From the NCBI GenBank assembly GCA_032622095.1, contig CP136064.1, positions 135,477,129 to 135,541,128 on the forward strand: a stretch of 64,000 nucleotides of DNA, in the 5' to 3' direction. This document shows positions 33,441 through 44,920 of the stretch, piece after piece. The translations under genes were made by a program, and so were the position numbers. Positions within the stretch are counted from its first letter, which is position 1, and every line of letters starts with the position of its first letter. Origin of the DNA: Siphonodentalium dalli (lineage: Eukaryota; Mollusca; Scaphopoda; Gadilida; Siphonodentaliidae). The notes under the pieces were generated by a model. The model worked only from the letters and a program-made list of their open reading frames with translations, had not been told where the DNA came from and did not search any database.

Positions 33441-36415
33441 ATATATTTATAAAAGTAAAATCCAAGATGGCTGCTGGCGGCTATGTTTTCCAATAAAATT
33501 CAAAAACATTAAATAGCTTCCATCTAGTAAGATCAATATCATGATTAATATGTAGTCTGGAGATGATCGGATGAGGGAAGTGGACTGTATGGTGTGCCAA
33601 AGGATTTAGTCATGCAAAGAGTAAAATCCAAGATGGCTGACAGTGGACACGTTTTAATGCCAAATGACCTTAAAATGACTCGTTTCCTATCTACGTCCCA
33701 GTGTCAACAGCTATGGTAAATTTCATGATGATCCGACTAAAGGTACTAATACGACCCGTGCCAAAGGATTTAGACATGCAAAGAGTAAAATCCAAGATGG
33801 CTGCTGGCGGCCAGGATTTTTGGCCGAATGACCTAAAAATGACTCGTTCCCATATACAGTCCAAGTGACAAGATACATCTAAACTTTTGCAAAATGGTAT
33901 TAGGTGTGGGTTCAAAAGCTGTGAACCATGCTGTAAGACTAGAACTCCGAGAATATCCATTATATGTGGACTGCATAACACAAGCTATTAAATTCCTTTC
34001 AAAAATTGAAAATGAGAACAAAAACACACTGGTGCATGCCGCATATAGAACAAATCATAATAACTCAATGAAACGCTCTCTTAATCAATTGTCATCTAGT
34101 TTCATGGCATCTATGGACACATCATCGCCTAGTACTGAATCAAACTTAAACGATACGATCATCGCAAACATAGAGGAGGGTCTGAAAAACGAATATGTCA
34201 ACACGTACATTGATAACACACAAAACGAACATAGTAAATTACGAACGTACAACAATATTAAAGAAACTATGGGAATTGAACAGTACTTACTAGACTTAAA
34301 TACGAGGGAGAAGAGAGAAATCTTCTGTCGCCTACGGATAAGTGCGCATTCACTTAGGATTGAAAAGGGGCGGCATCAACGACCTCTCATTCCAGCTGAC
34401 GAACGAAATGTAATGTAAGAAATATACCGATGTAAGGGAACCATTATTAAAAAAACTAGAAAATACAAACCGACAATTTCGGAAAGCCGACGAAAAGGGT
34501 CGCTTTCTATACATAATATACGGAATGACAATTCAACCGAGTGCAACTTGATCGGCGATACCATTGCCGAGTTCTTCTCAATTCGGAACAAAAGTTGAGA
34601 ATGAGAGATATTTAGATACGTGCAGACTGATACAAACATAGATAGAGAGAGGTTTATTTCTTCTAAAATTGAAGAACTACATACATTGCCAAATACTTTA
34701 TAAACATACATAACAGTAAATGACATCTTTTCAATACATGTTTGCCTAGGTAAACATTTCTTTATTGTTTATGTATACATTGAAATACATAACTATCCAA
34801 TGAAAATTCACAATCTATATGTATATATATATATTTTATGTAATTCATCTTGCATACTGCTCCTAGAGAGTGTTTATGTTAATAAAGAATCTGAAAATAT
34901 ACATGTCATTCTTAACATCCATGACAAATTTCATGATGATCTGACCTGTAGCCTGTGTGAAAGGATTTAGTCATGCAAAGAGTAAAATCCAAGATGGCTG
35001 CCAGCGGCCATGTTTTCTAGCCGAACGACCCCAAAATTACTCGTTCTTATCTACATGTCAATATTAACATCCATGACAAATTTCATGATGATCAGACGAA
35101 CAGTACCACCTGTAGCCCGTGCTAATTGATTTAATTTTGAAATCCAAGATGGCTGCTGGCAGCCATGTTTTTTATCCGAATGACCCCAAAATGACTCGTT
35201 CCCATCTACATTCCAATTTCAACAGCCATGACAAATTTCATGATGATGAGGCTAAAGGTACGACCTGTAGCCCGTGCTAAAGGATTTAGTCATACAAAGA
35301 GTAAAATACAAGATGGCTCCTGGAGGGCATGTTTGTTTGGGCAAATGACCCCAAAATGACTTGTTCCCATCTACATTTCATTGTTAACACCCATGACAAA
35401 TTTTATGATGATCAGTCCAAAGGTACGACCTGTAGCCCGTGCCAAATGATTTAGTCATGCAAAGAGTAAAATCCAAGATGGTTGCCGGCGGCCATGTTTT
35501 ATGACCGAATGAACCCAAAATGACTCATTCCCATCTACATGTCATTGTTAACATCCATGACAAATTTCATGATGTTCAGACGAACATTACGACATATAGC
35601 CCGTGCTAATGGATTGAATTTTGAAATCAAAGATGGCCACTGGCAGCCATGTTTTTTGTCCCAATGACCCCAAAAAGACTCGTTCCCATCTACATTCCAA
35701 TTTCAACAGCCATGACAAATTTCATGATGATCAGTCTAAAGGTACGACCTGTAGCCCTGCTAAAGGATTTAGTCATACAAAAAGTAAAATCCAAGATGGC
35801 TGCTGGCGGCCATGTTTTTCGGCCAAATGACCCCAAAATGACTTGTTCCCATCTATATGTAATTGTTAACATCCATGACACATTTTATGATGATCGACCA
35901 AAGGTACGACCTGTAGCCCGTGCCAAGGGATTTACTCATGCAAAGAGTAAAATCCAAGATGGTTGCCGGCGGCCATGTTTTTCGGCCGAATGACCCCAAA
36001 ATGATTTGTTCCCATCTACATTCCAATTTCAACAGCCATGACAAATTTCATGACGATCAGACTAAAGGTGCGACCTGTAGCCCGTGATAAAGGATTTAGT
36101 CATACAAAGAGTAAAATCCAAGATGGCTTCTGGATGCCATGTTTTTTGGGCAAATGACCCCAAAATGACTTGTTCCCATCTACATGTCAATATTTACATC
36201 CATGACAAATTGCATGATGATCAGACGAAGAGTACGACCTGTAGCCCGTGCTAATGGATTGAATTTTGACATCCAAGATGGCCGCTGGCAGCCATGCTTT
36301 TTTTTCAGAATGACTAAAGTGAATCGTTCCTGTCTAAATGTAGATGTTAACAGCTATGACAAATTTCATAATGATCCGACCAAAGGTACGACCTGTAGTC
36401 TGTATTGTTGACGAA
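33440..36415. repeat. ~163-bp satellite array 2 (about twelve units, split by a LINE)
   Basis: CAAGATGG cores lie near 33461, 33628, 33791, 34989, 35145, 35310, 35473, 35632, 35795, 35957, 36119 and 36276, so the period is about 163 bases. Units are the reverse complement of those at 22.1-23.3 kb. They contain CCAAGATGGCTGCTGGCGGC, ATGACCCCAAAATGACTCG, CATGACAAATTTCATGATGA and GTACGACCTGTAGCCCGTGC. A LINE fragment occupies about 33888-34905. A single unit of the same family occurs near 51283-51370. Confidence 0.9.
33888..34905 (+). pseudogene. 3' fragment of a LINE inside satellite array 2
   Basis: The frame at 33894-34418 resembles the C-terminal region of LINE ORF2. It shows LELREYPLYVDCIT, KLRTYNNIKETMG and FCRLRISAHSLRIEKGRHQ, the last block normally lying just before the terminal zinc knuckle. 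The frame closes at 34418 before the cysteines. The 3' region ends with AATAAAGAATCTG near 34880-34895, after which satellite sequence resumes. It is 5'-truncated and inactive. It belongs to the same broad group as the LINE at 11.8-15.1 kb (compare TANHRLPIEQCRW there) but is clearly diverged. Confidence 0.7.
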
Positions 36416-36559
36416 TCACGCACACACGCACACACGGACGACGGGCGACAAAGCCATGGCAATAGCTCAAACTTTACAAAGTAATGGTTAAAAGACGGAA
36501 CTATAAGAACTAAATTATGTAGGGGTGTGTGTGCACATGTAAGCTAGTGATATTTGAAG

Positions 36560-36940
36560 ATTTAAGCTATTTGGTCGATTAAAAGTTACGTTAATGAAAG
36601 TTTTATGTAAGTTTACGCCGTCGGCGCATAAGCCAGAGTCTGGCGAGCTGGCGGCTAACTATATATGAATACCGAACACAAGTTCAAATAAGGCGTATAT
36701 AAGGGAAATATATAAAATAAAGTTTATAATGATGTGTATGTATATGTAAGTTAGTTAAATGTGAAGATTGATGCAATTTGTGCGATTAAAAGTTACGTTT
36801 AATAGTGGTAGTGGTATGTACAATATTACGCTGTCGGCGTAAACCAGAGTTCGGCGAGATGGCGGCTAACAATATGAATACCGAACACAAGTCCAATAAG
36901 GCGTATACAGGAAAATATATGAAACTAGAGGTCAGATTCC
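36560..36940. repeat. ~210-bp tandem duplication
   Basis: Two copies of a block containing GATTAAAAGTTACGTT, a CCGTCGGCG / GCTGTCGGCG word, CCAGAGT, GGCGGCTAAC, TGAATACCGAACACAAGT and AAGGCGTATA begin at about 36579 and 36783. There is no coding sense. Flanking DNA (36416-36560 and 36940-37920) is featureless to my reading. Confidence 0.6.
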
Positions 36941-37937
36941 ATGGAATCAGATATACTTCCATGGTATCCCATTCCATGTGTGTTATATATGCGTATATGT
37001 GTGTTCCTCTTCACGCGAATGCACATTGGTGCTCTGTGATCTGATGGTGGACTTGCTTTGACATTTCTAAATAAGATATATATTCCAAAGGTTTATGTTT
37101 ATGTTGACAACAGTCATTTTGTAGAAATGAAGATAAGTTGTCCCGTTTCGATACCTCAATGAATTCCAGAGATACTCTACAATTGTTTGTTGACAAATGT
37201 GAGAGGTCTGTTTAAGGGCAATAACTCCATAGAGCAAGCGCGGACAAAATTCACAATGGCTTAACGTAATTAATCCAATGCATAACTGTGTATAGTATAC
37301 CTACCTATTCAACGCTCAGAATAGGGCAGGATTGTGCCAACCCTTGAATTTATTGGTGGCTTGGAGAGTATATACATGTCCAGTGGACAATGCATATACC
37401 AATACCACAATATGACTGAAGTAATATGTCAATGGAATTAAACAATACTAATACATAGAAATGGAAACTTACATTCAGATGTGTCACAAAATTGGAGGTA
37501 ACTTTTTTGGAACTGGAGATTGTAGTTGGGTAAAATTTGCACTTCGCTTTCATAGGACACGATATGTCTTTCTGCAAATCAAAATGCTGCCAGATGTTTT
37601 GTAGACATGCTCATAGCATTTGTTTTTTAAACATATTTTATTGTATATCAATTATATACATGGGGATTGGGACACAAGTTTTGTCAACTTAGTGACGCCC
37701 CTCTCCCGCACAAAAGGTATAACATAACATTTAAACAAGATGGCAGGATGAAATTGTGAATATTTAAGCAGGGAAACAGATGTGAATATTTGTACAGAGT
37801 GTGCTATGAGTGGAGTTTTATTGTGTCCAGTTTTACCCTCACGTTGTCATAAGTTGTGTCTAAAAAGGCCGGGCATTTAAATTTTTAATTGTTTTCAATG
37901 ACAGGTTGACATAACAGAGAAAAATATATGATCGAAG

Positions 37938-38385
37938 TTACCCAAAACGTTTAGTTGCATTAATGTAGGACTGTGTAATATGAAATAGCAATATATTTCT
38001 TCTGTGGTAATTTTCAGAGATTCCACAGAGAAGATGCTTAATATTTTCTATATGAAAGTTATTTGTTTCAAGTTTGTGGTAAAATATTCTTCTCTGATTG
38101 GCGAACAATGGACAGTGGAAGAAGAAATGACTAGCATCCTCCTTCGGAAAACCACATTGACAATTAGGACTATCAGCTATGTGATTATTTTGCATGTCAC
38201 TCTTTAAGTCGCTACAATAGTTTCGGAGTTTACAATGGTTGACACTAACATTCCGATGACCTGTTCTATAAAGTGGATAGGGTTTTGGAGCAGGGGCGAT
38301 TATGTTTAGGTGAGTTTTAAAATCGGATATATTTTCAGAATCTATGACGAACGAAGGGAGCTTATTCATAGCATTAGCAGTGGTT
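37938..38385 (-). pseudogene. C-terminal fragment of a LINE ORF2
   Basis: The 143-codon minus-strand frame starts with MNKLPSFVIDSENISDFKTH and contains the block CQCGFPKEDASHFFFHCPLF. This is the C-x-C...H-x4-C signature that closes many Jockey/CR1-like ORF2 proteins. Nothing of the reverse transcriptase remains. Its upstream side joins directly to the tail of a minus-strand ORF1 unit at 38387, giving an ORF1 to ORF2-C-terminus order on the same strand. Confidence 0.65.
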
Positions 38386-38386
38386 G

Positions 38387-39181
38387 GTATGGGGTGAGTG
38401 GTTTGGGGTGACTGGCCCCGGGATTGTCGGAAGGACCGAATGGTCCTCCCCTTAACCCCTCATATTTTGCCTTTATTGTAAACACACACAAAAAAAAGAT
38501 AGCATTTTTCTGTTTGGATTATTTTTTCTTTTTTCTCTTTTTCTTGGAGTTTGGCTTTTCTGTCGAAGATTGTGGAGATTTCTGTTGTTGTTTTATGATA
38601 CGTTCTACTAGTTGTTCTTGTTCTCTTCTGTACTTTCGTTGTTCTCTCAGGAAGTGTTCTTGTTCGCTTATATACTCTTGATGTTCCATTTCTTGTTTTT
38701 CTCTCCATTGCTTTTGTAATTCATCTTCGACATCTTTGTTGTTGTTGTTGGTGGTGGTGGAGCTGGGGGACACCGGGATAAGATGGAATTCCGGTGTTCG
38801 AGGTGGAAGGCTTTCCAACTCCACGTCGAAGCTGGCGGCATGAACATCTGGGTGGTGTCCACGTCCCTGTCTCCGCTCGCCTCGACGACGACAGCAGGGA
38901 CCTCGGCAGATCAACGGAGTCCCTGCTAGCTGGTGCAATGTCGCCTGTCTCCATGCAGGTCGGGTCGTCTGGGCGTCTCTCAGAAAACTCCGACCTACCG
39001 GCTGTGACACTGGACGTCGGCTGAACCACACGGGGAGGGGTGACCGGCAGGTCAACGGTCACCCCCTTCTTCTTCTTCCATTTCGCACGTCTAGCGGCGT
39101 CCCTTCTTCTTCTTGGTGGCGTCTTCTTTTTTTTGGAGGCCCCTTCTTCACTGTACGGCGGGTTTCGGCGTTCCTGTCCCG
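38387..39181 (-). pseudogene. ORF1 unit 0, 3' part (type A, frameshifted)
   Basis: On the minus strand from 39181 the frame contains KKKTPPRRRRDAARRAKWKK and the acidic middle. It then shifts frame near 38.9-39.0 kb into the segment that ends with a Glu/Gln-rich coiled coil and SSTEKPNSKKKRKKKK at 38519. The tail follows at 38480-38390 (ACAATAAAGGC, TGAGGGGTTAAGGGGAGG, GGTCCTTCCGACAATCCC). The first ~55 codons are missing here. They are partly found at 45990-46225 on the same strand, across the LINE at 39182-45989, which implies that the LINE inserted into this unit and removed about 125 bases. Confidence 0.65.
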
Positions 39182-39227
39182 AAATCAATACCATACCAGC
39201 TTATCGTATCCCACCAAGCTTAAATAT

Positions 39228-39617
39228 ATGGAGAACATGACATTAAATTTCCTTACCTGGAATTGTACGGGAATTATGTCATCAGGTGCATATATCACAG
39301 AACTAATGAGAAATGGTCATTATGACATTATGGGTCTAAGTGAGCATTGGTTATACCAAACCAATGTAGATTTTCTCGGAATGCTGGGGTCCAATTATGA
39401 ATATCATGCTGTCTGCGATTATAGCCAACAAGTTCCCATCCATACCATAAAGCCAGGTAGACCCAAGGGCGGTGTGGGACTAATGTGGCACAACAGGCTG
39501 TCACACTGTATATGTCCGCTTGACATAGCAGACAAGAAAACCATAGTCAGAAATGGTAACGCCACCAAGATCGTATTATTAGCCATAAATATAAATAATA
39601 ATACAATTATTCTATAA
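39228..39617 (+). CDS. LINE ORF2, endonuclease N-terminal part
   Basis: The frame opens MENMTLNFLTWNCTGIMSSG. FLTWNCTGI carries the Asn of the APE endonuclease first motif. LSEHW (about residue 39) carries the catalytic Glu, and GGVGLMWHNRLSHCICPLD (about residues 85-103) is the next conserved block. The expected continuation, DRIIGIQ followed by YIFQVYLP, is absent and is instead found at about 41700-41775. The last ~25 codons before the stop at 39617 are therefore probably insert-derived. Cut off like this it is non-functional. It could alternatively be the start of a separate, truncated LINE of the same family. Confidence 0.65.
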   Translation: MENMTLNFLTWNCTGIMSSGAYITELMRNGHYDIMGLSEHWLYQTNVDFLGMLGSNYEYHAVCDYSQQVPIHTIKPGRPKGGVGLMWHNRLSHCICPLDIADKKTIVRNGNATKIVLLAININNNTIIL

Positions 39618-41690
39618 ACTAGCTTTCAAATTTTATGCGGGAAATTTGCGTACTTCCATATTTCAAGTTTTCCCGTTTCTCGTGGCATACATTACTTTCA
39701 TCAAACTGTCTTCTTTATTACACAAGCTGATAGGCCCGACTTCACCCGGGCTGTTTCATATCTGCTTTCCGGTGAAAGGTGCGATTTGACCTTCAATTGA
39801 CTATTTCGAAAGGCAAGGTCAGGTCAGGGTCATGATTTGTCCAGTCCAAAACACCCCCACCCGTAGAAAACTACCCATAGGTATCATATTTCGTCGAAAT
39901 CCGTCCGTTTTACCCGACTTGAACTTTAATTAACAATTTTGAAGGTCAAGGTAAGGTCATAGTCATGATTTGACCCGTCCAAAACACCCCCCCGACAAAA
40001 GTACCCATAGGTATCAAATTTCGTCGAAATCTATCCGTTTTATCCGAGTTGACCTTTGATTGGCCATATTGAAGGTCAAGGTCAGGCCGAGGTCACGATT
40101 TGACCCGTTCAAAACTCTCCTCGGACCAAAGTATCCCTAGGTATAAAATTTCGCCTAAATTTGTCCGTTTTACCCAAATTGACCTTGCATTGACAGTTTT
40201 AAAGGTCAAGGTCAGGTCGGGGTCACGATTTGACCCGTTCAAAACACTTCCCGGACACAAATACCCATAAGTATCAAATTACGTTGAAATCGATGGAAAG
40301 CCGAGGAGGACATGTTGGTTGCTTATTGCTAGATATACGACGCGGTATTTTGAAGGTGTTTCAAACTAGGAGATAGAAGTATTCTGCCTTTCAAATGGTG
40401 ATGAATTATAGTAGTTTATTCAAATTTTATGGCATAAATTGTTATTAAAACCGTATATACTATAACAAATTAATGACTCGAAAATTAAGTGGGCCTTTAA
40501 ACAAAGTCACAATTGCATTTAGGCTCATCTCATACTCGTCCATTCAGCGATATTCTACTGCGCAGTTTGTTATAGCCTCCAGTATTTATTGAGCGTTATA
40601 CCCCCAACTGTTATAATTCGCCTTTAGCAGGCGTACTCTTGCCTCAGATTATTGAGATATTAGGTCACACATAATCACATTAAATCGCATCGTAACATAG
40701 CAATTGTGTGGGCTCCTTGGTGTGAATATGTAATGAGAAATAAGGTCATACGTAATGACATTAAACTCAAGAAAACCCTCGAAAACAAAACAAAATCACA
40801 TTTAATGTTTTACGTTATTTCCTTCATAAAAAGAATCTTCGTGATAATGAACCCTCTCGTTACTTTAGAATATAGAATTAACCTTAAAATAAAAAACTTC
40901 TTTGGAACACAGAACCTTCGGAATAACGAACCTTCGGATTGGTGAACCTTCGGAATAGCGAACATTCAGAGAAATTTCGAAATAGTGGACCTTCGGGATA
41001 GTGAACATTCGGAATAGAGACATGCCCCCCAATATTCATATTATATGCCCAGAGTTCAAAGGTATGGACCCATAAAATTCTAAACTTGGCCCTTAAAATA
41101 TTGAACTCCAAATTGGAGCACACACAGAACACCACTTAAGTCAACTGAACCTATGTCATGTCCCAATGCGGGAGGGTCCATATATACCACAACATTCATA
41201 GTATATGCCAAGAATTCAAAGGTATGGGCCCACGTAATGACATAAAATCTCAAGAAAACCAGCGAAAACAAAACAAAATCACATTTAATGTTCTAAGTTA
41301 AGTTATTTCCTCCTGTATCTGTATCGGTGTGCGCGCATGATCAGTTCGGATGTGAGCGCACACTCCATATAAAGAATCTTTGTGAAAATGAACCCTCTCA
41401 AATTAGTCTCAATACTTTAAAATATAGAATTAACCTAAAAATAACAAAAACCTTCGGAATAGAGAACCTTCGGAATAGCGGACCTTCGGGATAGCAAACC
41501 TTCATAATAGAAGCATGTCCCCACAATTACACCGGTGACGTAAACACATGTGCCAATCTTAGTTGTACTCTCGTAATTATCGGTACGATGAAACGGTGAC
41601 GGAATCTGACGAGGTTTGCCGAATGTACAATCACCCAGTGAATTATCGATCGACCATGCGATATCAAAAAACCAAAAGCTAGAAACACCA
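39618..41690. repeat. Non-coding insert with three tandem-repeat blocks
   Basis: (1) About 39780-40290: four ~122-base units with AAGGTCAAGGTCAGGTC, CGATTTGACCCGT and TTTCGTCGAAATC. (2) About 40880-41020 and 41450-41510: short AACCTTCGGAATAGCG-type units of 15-16 bases. (3) A ~500-base direct duplication: 40735-41075 resembles 41235-41515, including AAACAAAACAAAATCACATT and AATATAGAATTAACC. The segment has no coding sense. Its right end contains GAGGTTTGCCGAATG, also seen at about 52870. Confidence 0.6.
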
Positions 41691-41752
41691 CACTACGGTG
41701 GCGTAATGATCGCATCATCGGGATTCAATTAAAGCTACCGGGTGGGAGCTAT

Positions 41753-44700
41753 TTGTATATCTTCCAAGTTTACTTACCATCCACGAATTATCCCGCTGAA
41801 GAATATATAGAATATATAAATACGCTTAGAGATATATGCGATATATATAAAATACACGGTAACCTCATCATAATGGGCGATCTAAATGGTAATTTCGATA
41901 AATCAGATAAGCGAAACTCAGCATTCATTAAATTTGTTAAAGCCCTTGAATTGAAATCAGCCAATTATGAGATATCGCCTCGAGCTACTTGTTTACCATT
42001 TGGCCAGAGAGGCAACAATATCGGCACAATAATCGACCATATATTGATACCTGATATATTCATACATTTTGTACGCAGCATTGATGTAATGGACGATAAC
42101 TCTATAGATGTGTCAAATCATCGTCCAATATCCGCAAATATTTCTTTGCCCGTAGATGATCGCACCATCGGAGGGCTAGATGCTAATGCTGATGGTGGGA
42201 TCGACTGGAAGCGAGTGAGATCTCACCCAGAAATCATCGAAGAGTATCAGAGATATCTTGATACTGAAATTATCAAAGTAAAAAACCGAGACCCCAATTT
42301 GTATCGAATTGACGCAGTATGTAGATATGCAGAAATCGTACAAGCAATTGCAAACGCATCGGTTGCGTGTTTTCCTCGTAAACGTTTCAAACGAAATCTT
42401 AAACCCTTCTGGAATGATGAGTTAAAAGCGTTACACGAAAAAATGCGTGCACATCGGAGAAAATGGATAGAGTCAGGAAGACCCAGAGAACAAAACGAAC
42501 TCGATTTCGGAACTTATGTTGAGTATAAAGAAGCCAAATGCAACTTTCGTAGACTCTATAGGAGAGCATCTCATAAACACATGACAGAAGTGGTAAACGA
42601 AATAGATGAACGCGCTGAGGTCGACCAAGATTACCTTTTCCGCATGTTAAACGCGAAAAAAAAAAACTTACACGCTAACAAAAATCCATTTTTCGTACAC
42701 AATGGAACTGTTCTTCGTGAGGAATCTGAAATAACTGAAGGTTGGGCGACATACTTCGAAAATCTCTACTCGCCGTTATATCAACCGAGCTTTGACTCAG
42801 TACAATTTAATCGTGTTAATTCTTTTGTTGACCGAGAAGTGACCAATACAAGTGAAAGTAAAATTGACAAGAATATCATATTCCCGGTAACAGCCAGCGA
42901 ACTGGCTGATATTTGTCGAAATCTTAATCGCGGTAAAGCAGCAGGGTGGGATCTCATCGCAAACGAACATATTATATATGGTAGTCCTGTGTTAATCCAG
43001 GCGGTGTCAGACCTACTTACTGATATTATTACAGAACAGACAGTCCCTGAACATATGAAGCGCGGCGTTATTATTACTTTATATAAAGGAGGGTCCAAAC
43101 CAAAAACAGATTATGATAGTTATAGAGCAATCACATTGATGCCTGTACTTTACAAAATACTTGAAAAAATAATCCAGACTCGATTAGAGCGATATACACC
43201 ATACTTACTCGAAGTTAACCCATTGCAGCACGGATTCCAAAAAGGAATAAGTGCAAACATGACCTCCTACTTGATGAGAGAATGCATTTCATACGTATCC
43301 GAAAGCAAACAAAATTTGTATTCGTGTTTCCTCGATGTGTGGAAGGCCTTTGACACCGTCTGGGTAAATGGTCTATTGTACAAACTTTACGAACGCGGGG
43401 TACAGGGACATTTGTTCACATTATTATACAACCTTTTGACAAATGTATCATGTTCAGTTCGATACCAACATACTTCATCTCAGTGGTTTAAAGTATTACA
43501 GGGAGCTAGACAAGGAAGTATATTATCGCCATTTTACTATATGATTTACGTAGACGAATTGATCAATCAATTAGCCAGCTCAGGATATGGACTACAAATG
43601 TTGGGCATAAATTGCACCAGCCCTACACACGCGGACGATATGGTGTTATTGTCCCTCAGTAAAAAGGGATTACAAAAACTTTGTGAAATATGCGTTTCTT
43701 ACAGTAACACATGGAGGTACAGATATAACCCCAATAAATGGTGTATAATTGTTTTTAATGAGACAAAAGCGAATTATACTCGTCAAAATCGCACATGGAA
43801 TCTAGGGGAATCGCAGATCAGGGAGGATACGCGAACAACTCATCTGGGGATACCACTCGATAAATACGATTTCAACGGTGCCTTTGTTGAAAATATTTGC
43901 GAAAAAACTAGAAGTACATTTATGATGCTCACAAATGCTGGTATTCATCCGGGTGGTGTAACTCCAAAGAGTTGTTCGATTATCTACTCGTCTGTGGTAC
44001 TTCCGAGGGGATTGTACGGTTCTGAATTACTTTGGAATTTGTGCCAGAATAACCGTGATCGTCTAGAAAGAACACACCGATTTTGCGTTAAATTTTTCCA
44101 GGGTCTACATACACGCACAAAGACAGAAATAGCCCTTGGGTTAGTCGGTCTGCCTCCACTCATGTCTTTAATCGATAAACGCAAACTATCATTCTTTGGC
44201 TCGCTGTGTAATCTGTCGCAAAACAAAACTGTTAAATCTATTTTCTTAACCCGTTTGTATCAATATGTCGTGGGGTGCTCAGAGATAAGTGATAAAAATT
44301 TCATAGCTGACATGATTACAACACTCCAGAAATATAACATGGTCGACTACCTGATAACTTTTATTGATTTACACAAATTCCCGAACAAACTAACATGGAA
44401 AAATATATTGAGAGACAAATGGAAAATCGGGTGTTCTGAAGAGTGGACAGCAATTATAAATGGCGACAATAGACTTGCTCGTTTCGCTGCCATACAACAA
44501 GAATTAACCATGTCTCATCTTTGGGGAAAATGTCGATGCTTCCCAAAATATAAATCATCGTACAAGCTTGTTGCTCGCCTTATGGCTATGTTACCTGGTG
44601 AGAAACAGGTATGTCCTCTCTGCAGTCGCGAACACAGCGACGTTGTTAAACATACCATATGTGAATGCACGTCAATAACATCGGAGAGGAACCTTGTGGA

Positions 44701-44920
44701 ATTCGACATTTTGAACAACTTTGATATCGAATTCTACCTAAAATTCGATAAACTGAGTCCAGAATCTAAAACTCGACTTTTTCTTTCTGGATTATCAGAT
44801 TTTATGACGATTCCACTGGAATATACGGAAGACCCAATTAATTTTTTTGTTAAAAAATCCGCTGATCTATGGAAACGCTATGTTGACTTAATAATATTAT
44901 CTGAGAATGCAACGAATTAA
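41753..44920 (+). CDS. LINE ORF2: endonuclease C-terminal part and reverse transcriptase
   Basis: The frame is open for 1055 codons. The position given is a TTG; coding sense extends upstream to at least DRIIGIQLKLPGGS near 41713. The endonuclease part shows GDLNGNFD (about residues 42-49), IDHILIP and SNHRPIS (catalytic His, about residue 123). The reverse transcriptase spans roughly residues 385-700 with RGVIITLYKGG, YRAITLMPVLYKILEK, FLDVWKAFDTVW, GARQGSILSPFYYMIYVDE and HADD at 43628-43639, where Tyr is replaced by His before the catalytic Asp pair. The C-terminus has CPLCSREHSDVVKH...CEC. The length is normal and no internal stop is present, so this is the youngest LINE in the window. 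Its endonuclease is severed by the insert. Confidence 0.9.
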   Translation: MYIFQVYLPSTNYPAEEYIEYINTLRDICDIYKIHGNLIIMGDLNGNFDKSDKRNSAFIKFVKALELKSANYEISPRATCLPFGQRGNNIGTIIDHILIPDIFIHFVRSIDVMDDNSIDVSNHRPISANISLPVDDRTIGGLDANADGGIDWKRVRSHPEIIEEYQRYLDTEIIKVKNRDPNLYRIDAVCRYAEIVQAIANASVACFPRKRFKRNLKPFWNDELKALHEKMRAHRRKWIESGRPREQNELDFGTYVEYKEAKCNFRRLYRRASHKHMTEVVNEIDERAEVDQDYLFRMLNAKKKNLHANKNPFFVHNGTVLREESEITEGWATYFENLYSPLYQPSFDSVQFNRVNSFVDREVTNTSESKIDKNIIFPVTASELADICRNLNRGKAAGWDLIANEHIIYGSPVLIQAVSDLLTDIITEQTVPEHMKRGVIITLYKGGSKPKTDYDSYRAITLMPVLYKILEKIIQTRLERYTPYLLEVNPLQHGFQKGISANMTSYLMRECISYVSESKQNLYSCFLDVWKAFDTVWVNGLLYKLYERGVQGHLFTLLYNLLTNVSCSVRYQHTSSQWFKVLQGARQGSILSPFYYMIYVDELINQLASSGYGLQMLGINCTSPTHADDMVLLSLSKKGLQKLCEICVSYSNTWRYRYNPNKWCIIVFNETKANYTRQNRTWNLGESQIREDTRTTHLGIPLDKYDFNGAFVENICEKTRSTFMMLTNAGIHPGGVTPKSCSIIYSSVVLPRGLYGSELLWNLCQNNRDRLERTHRFCVKFFQGLHTRTKTEIALGLVGLPPLMSLIDKRKLSFFGSLCNLSQNKTVKSIFLTRLYQYVVGCSEISDKNFIADMITTLQKYNMVDYLITFIDLHKFPNKLTWKNILRDKWKIGCSEEWTAIINGDNRLARFAAIQQELTMSHLWGKCRCFPKYKSSYKLVARLMAMLPGEKQVCPLCSREHSDVVKHTICECTSITSERNLVEFDILNNFDIEFYLKFDKLSPESKTRLFLSGLSDFMTIPLEYTEDPINFFVKKSADLWKRYVDLIILSENATN

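Noticed and set aside
38395-39200. TGGTATGG / CCATACCA at the two ends of the 38.4-39.2 kb ORF1 piece
   Set aside because: Inverted, not direct, so not a target duplication; the right end is better explained by the LINE insertion.
39228-44920. Bidirectional ORF1/ORF2 promoter at 39.2 kb
   Set aside because: The divergent arrangement is explained by a plus-strand LINE landing in a minus-strand ORF1 unit whose other half is at 45990-46225.
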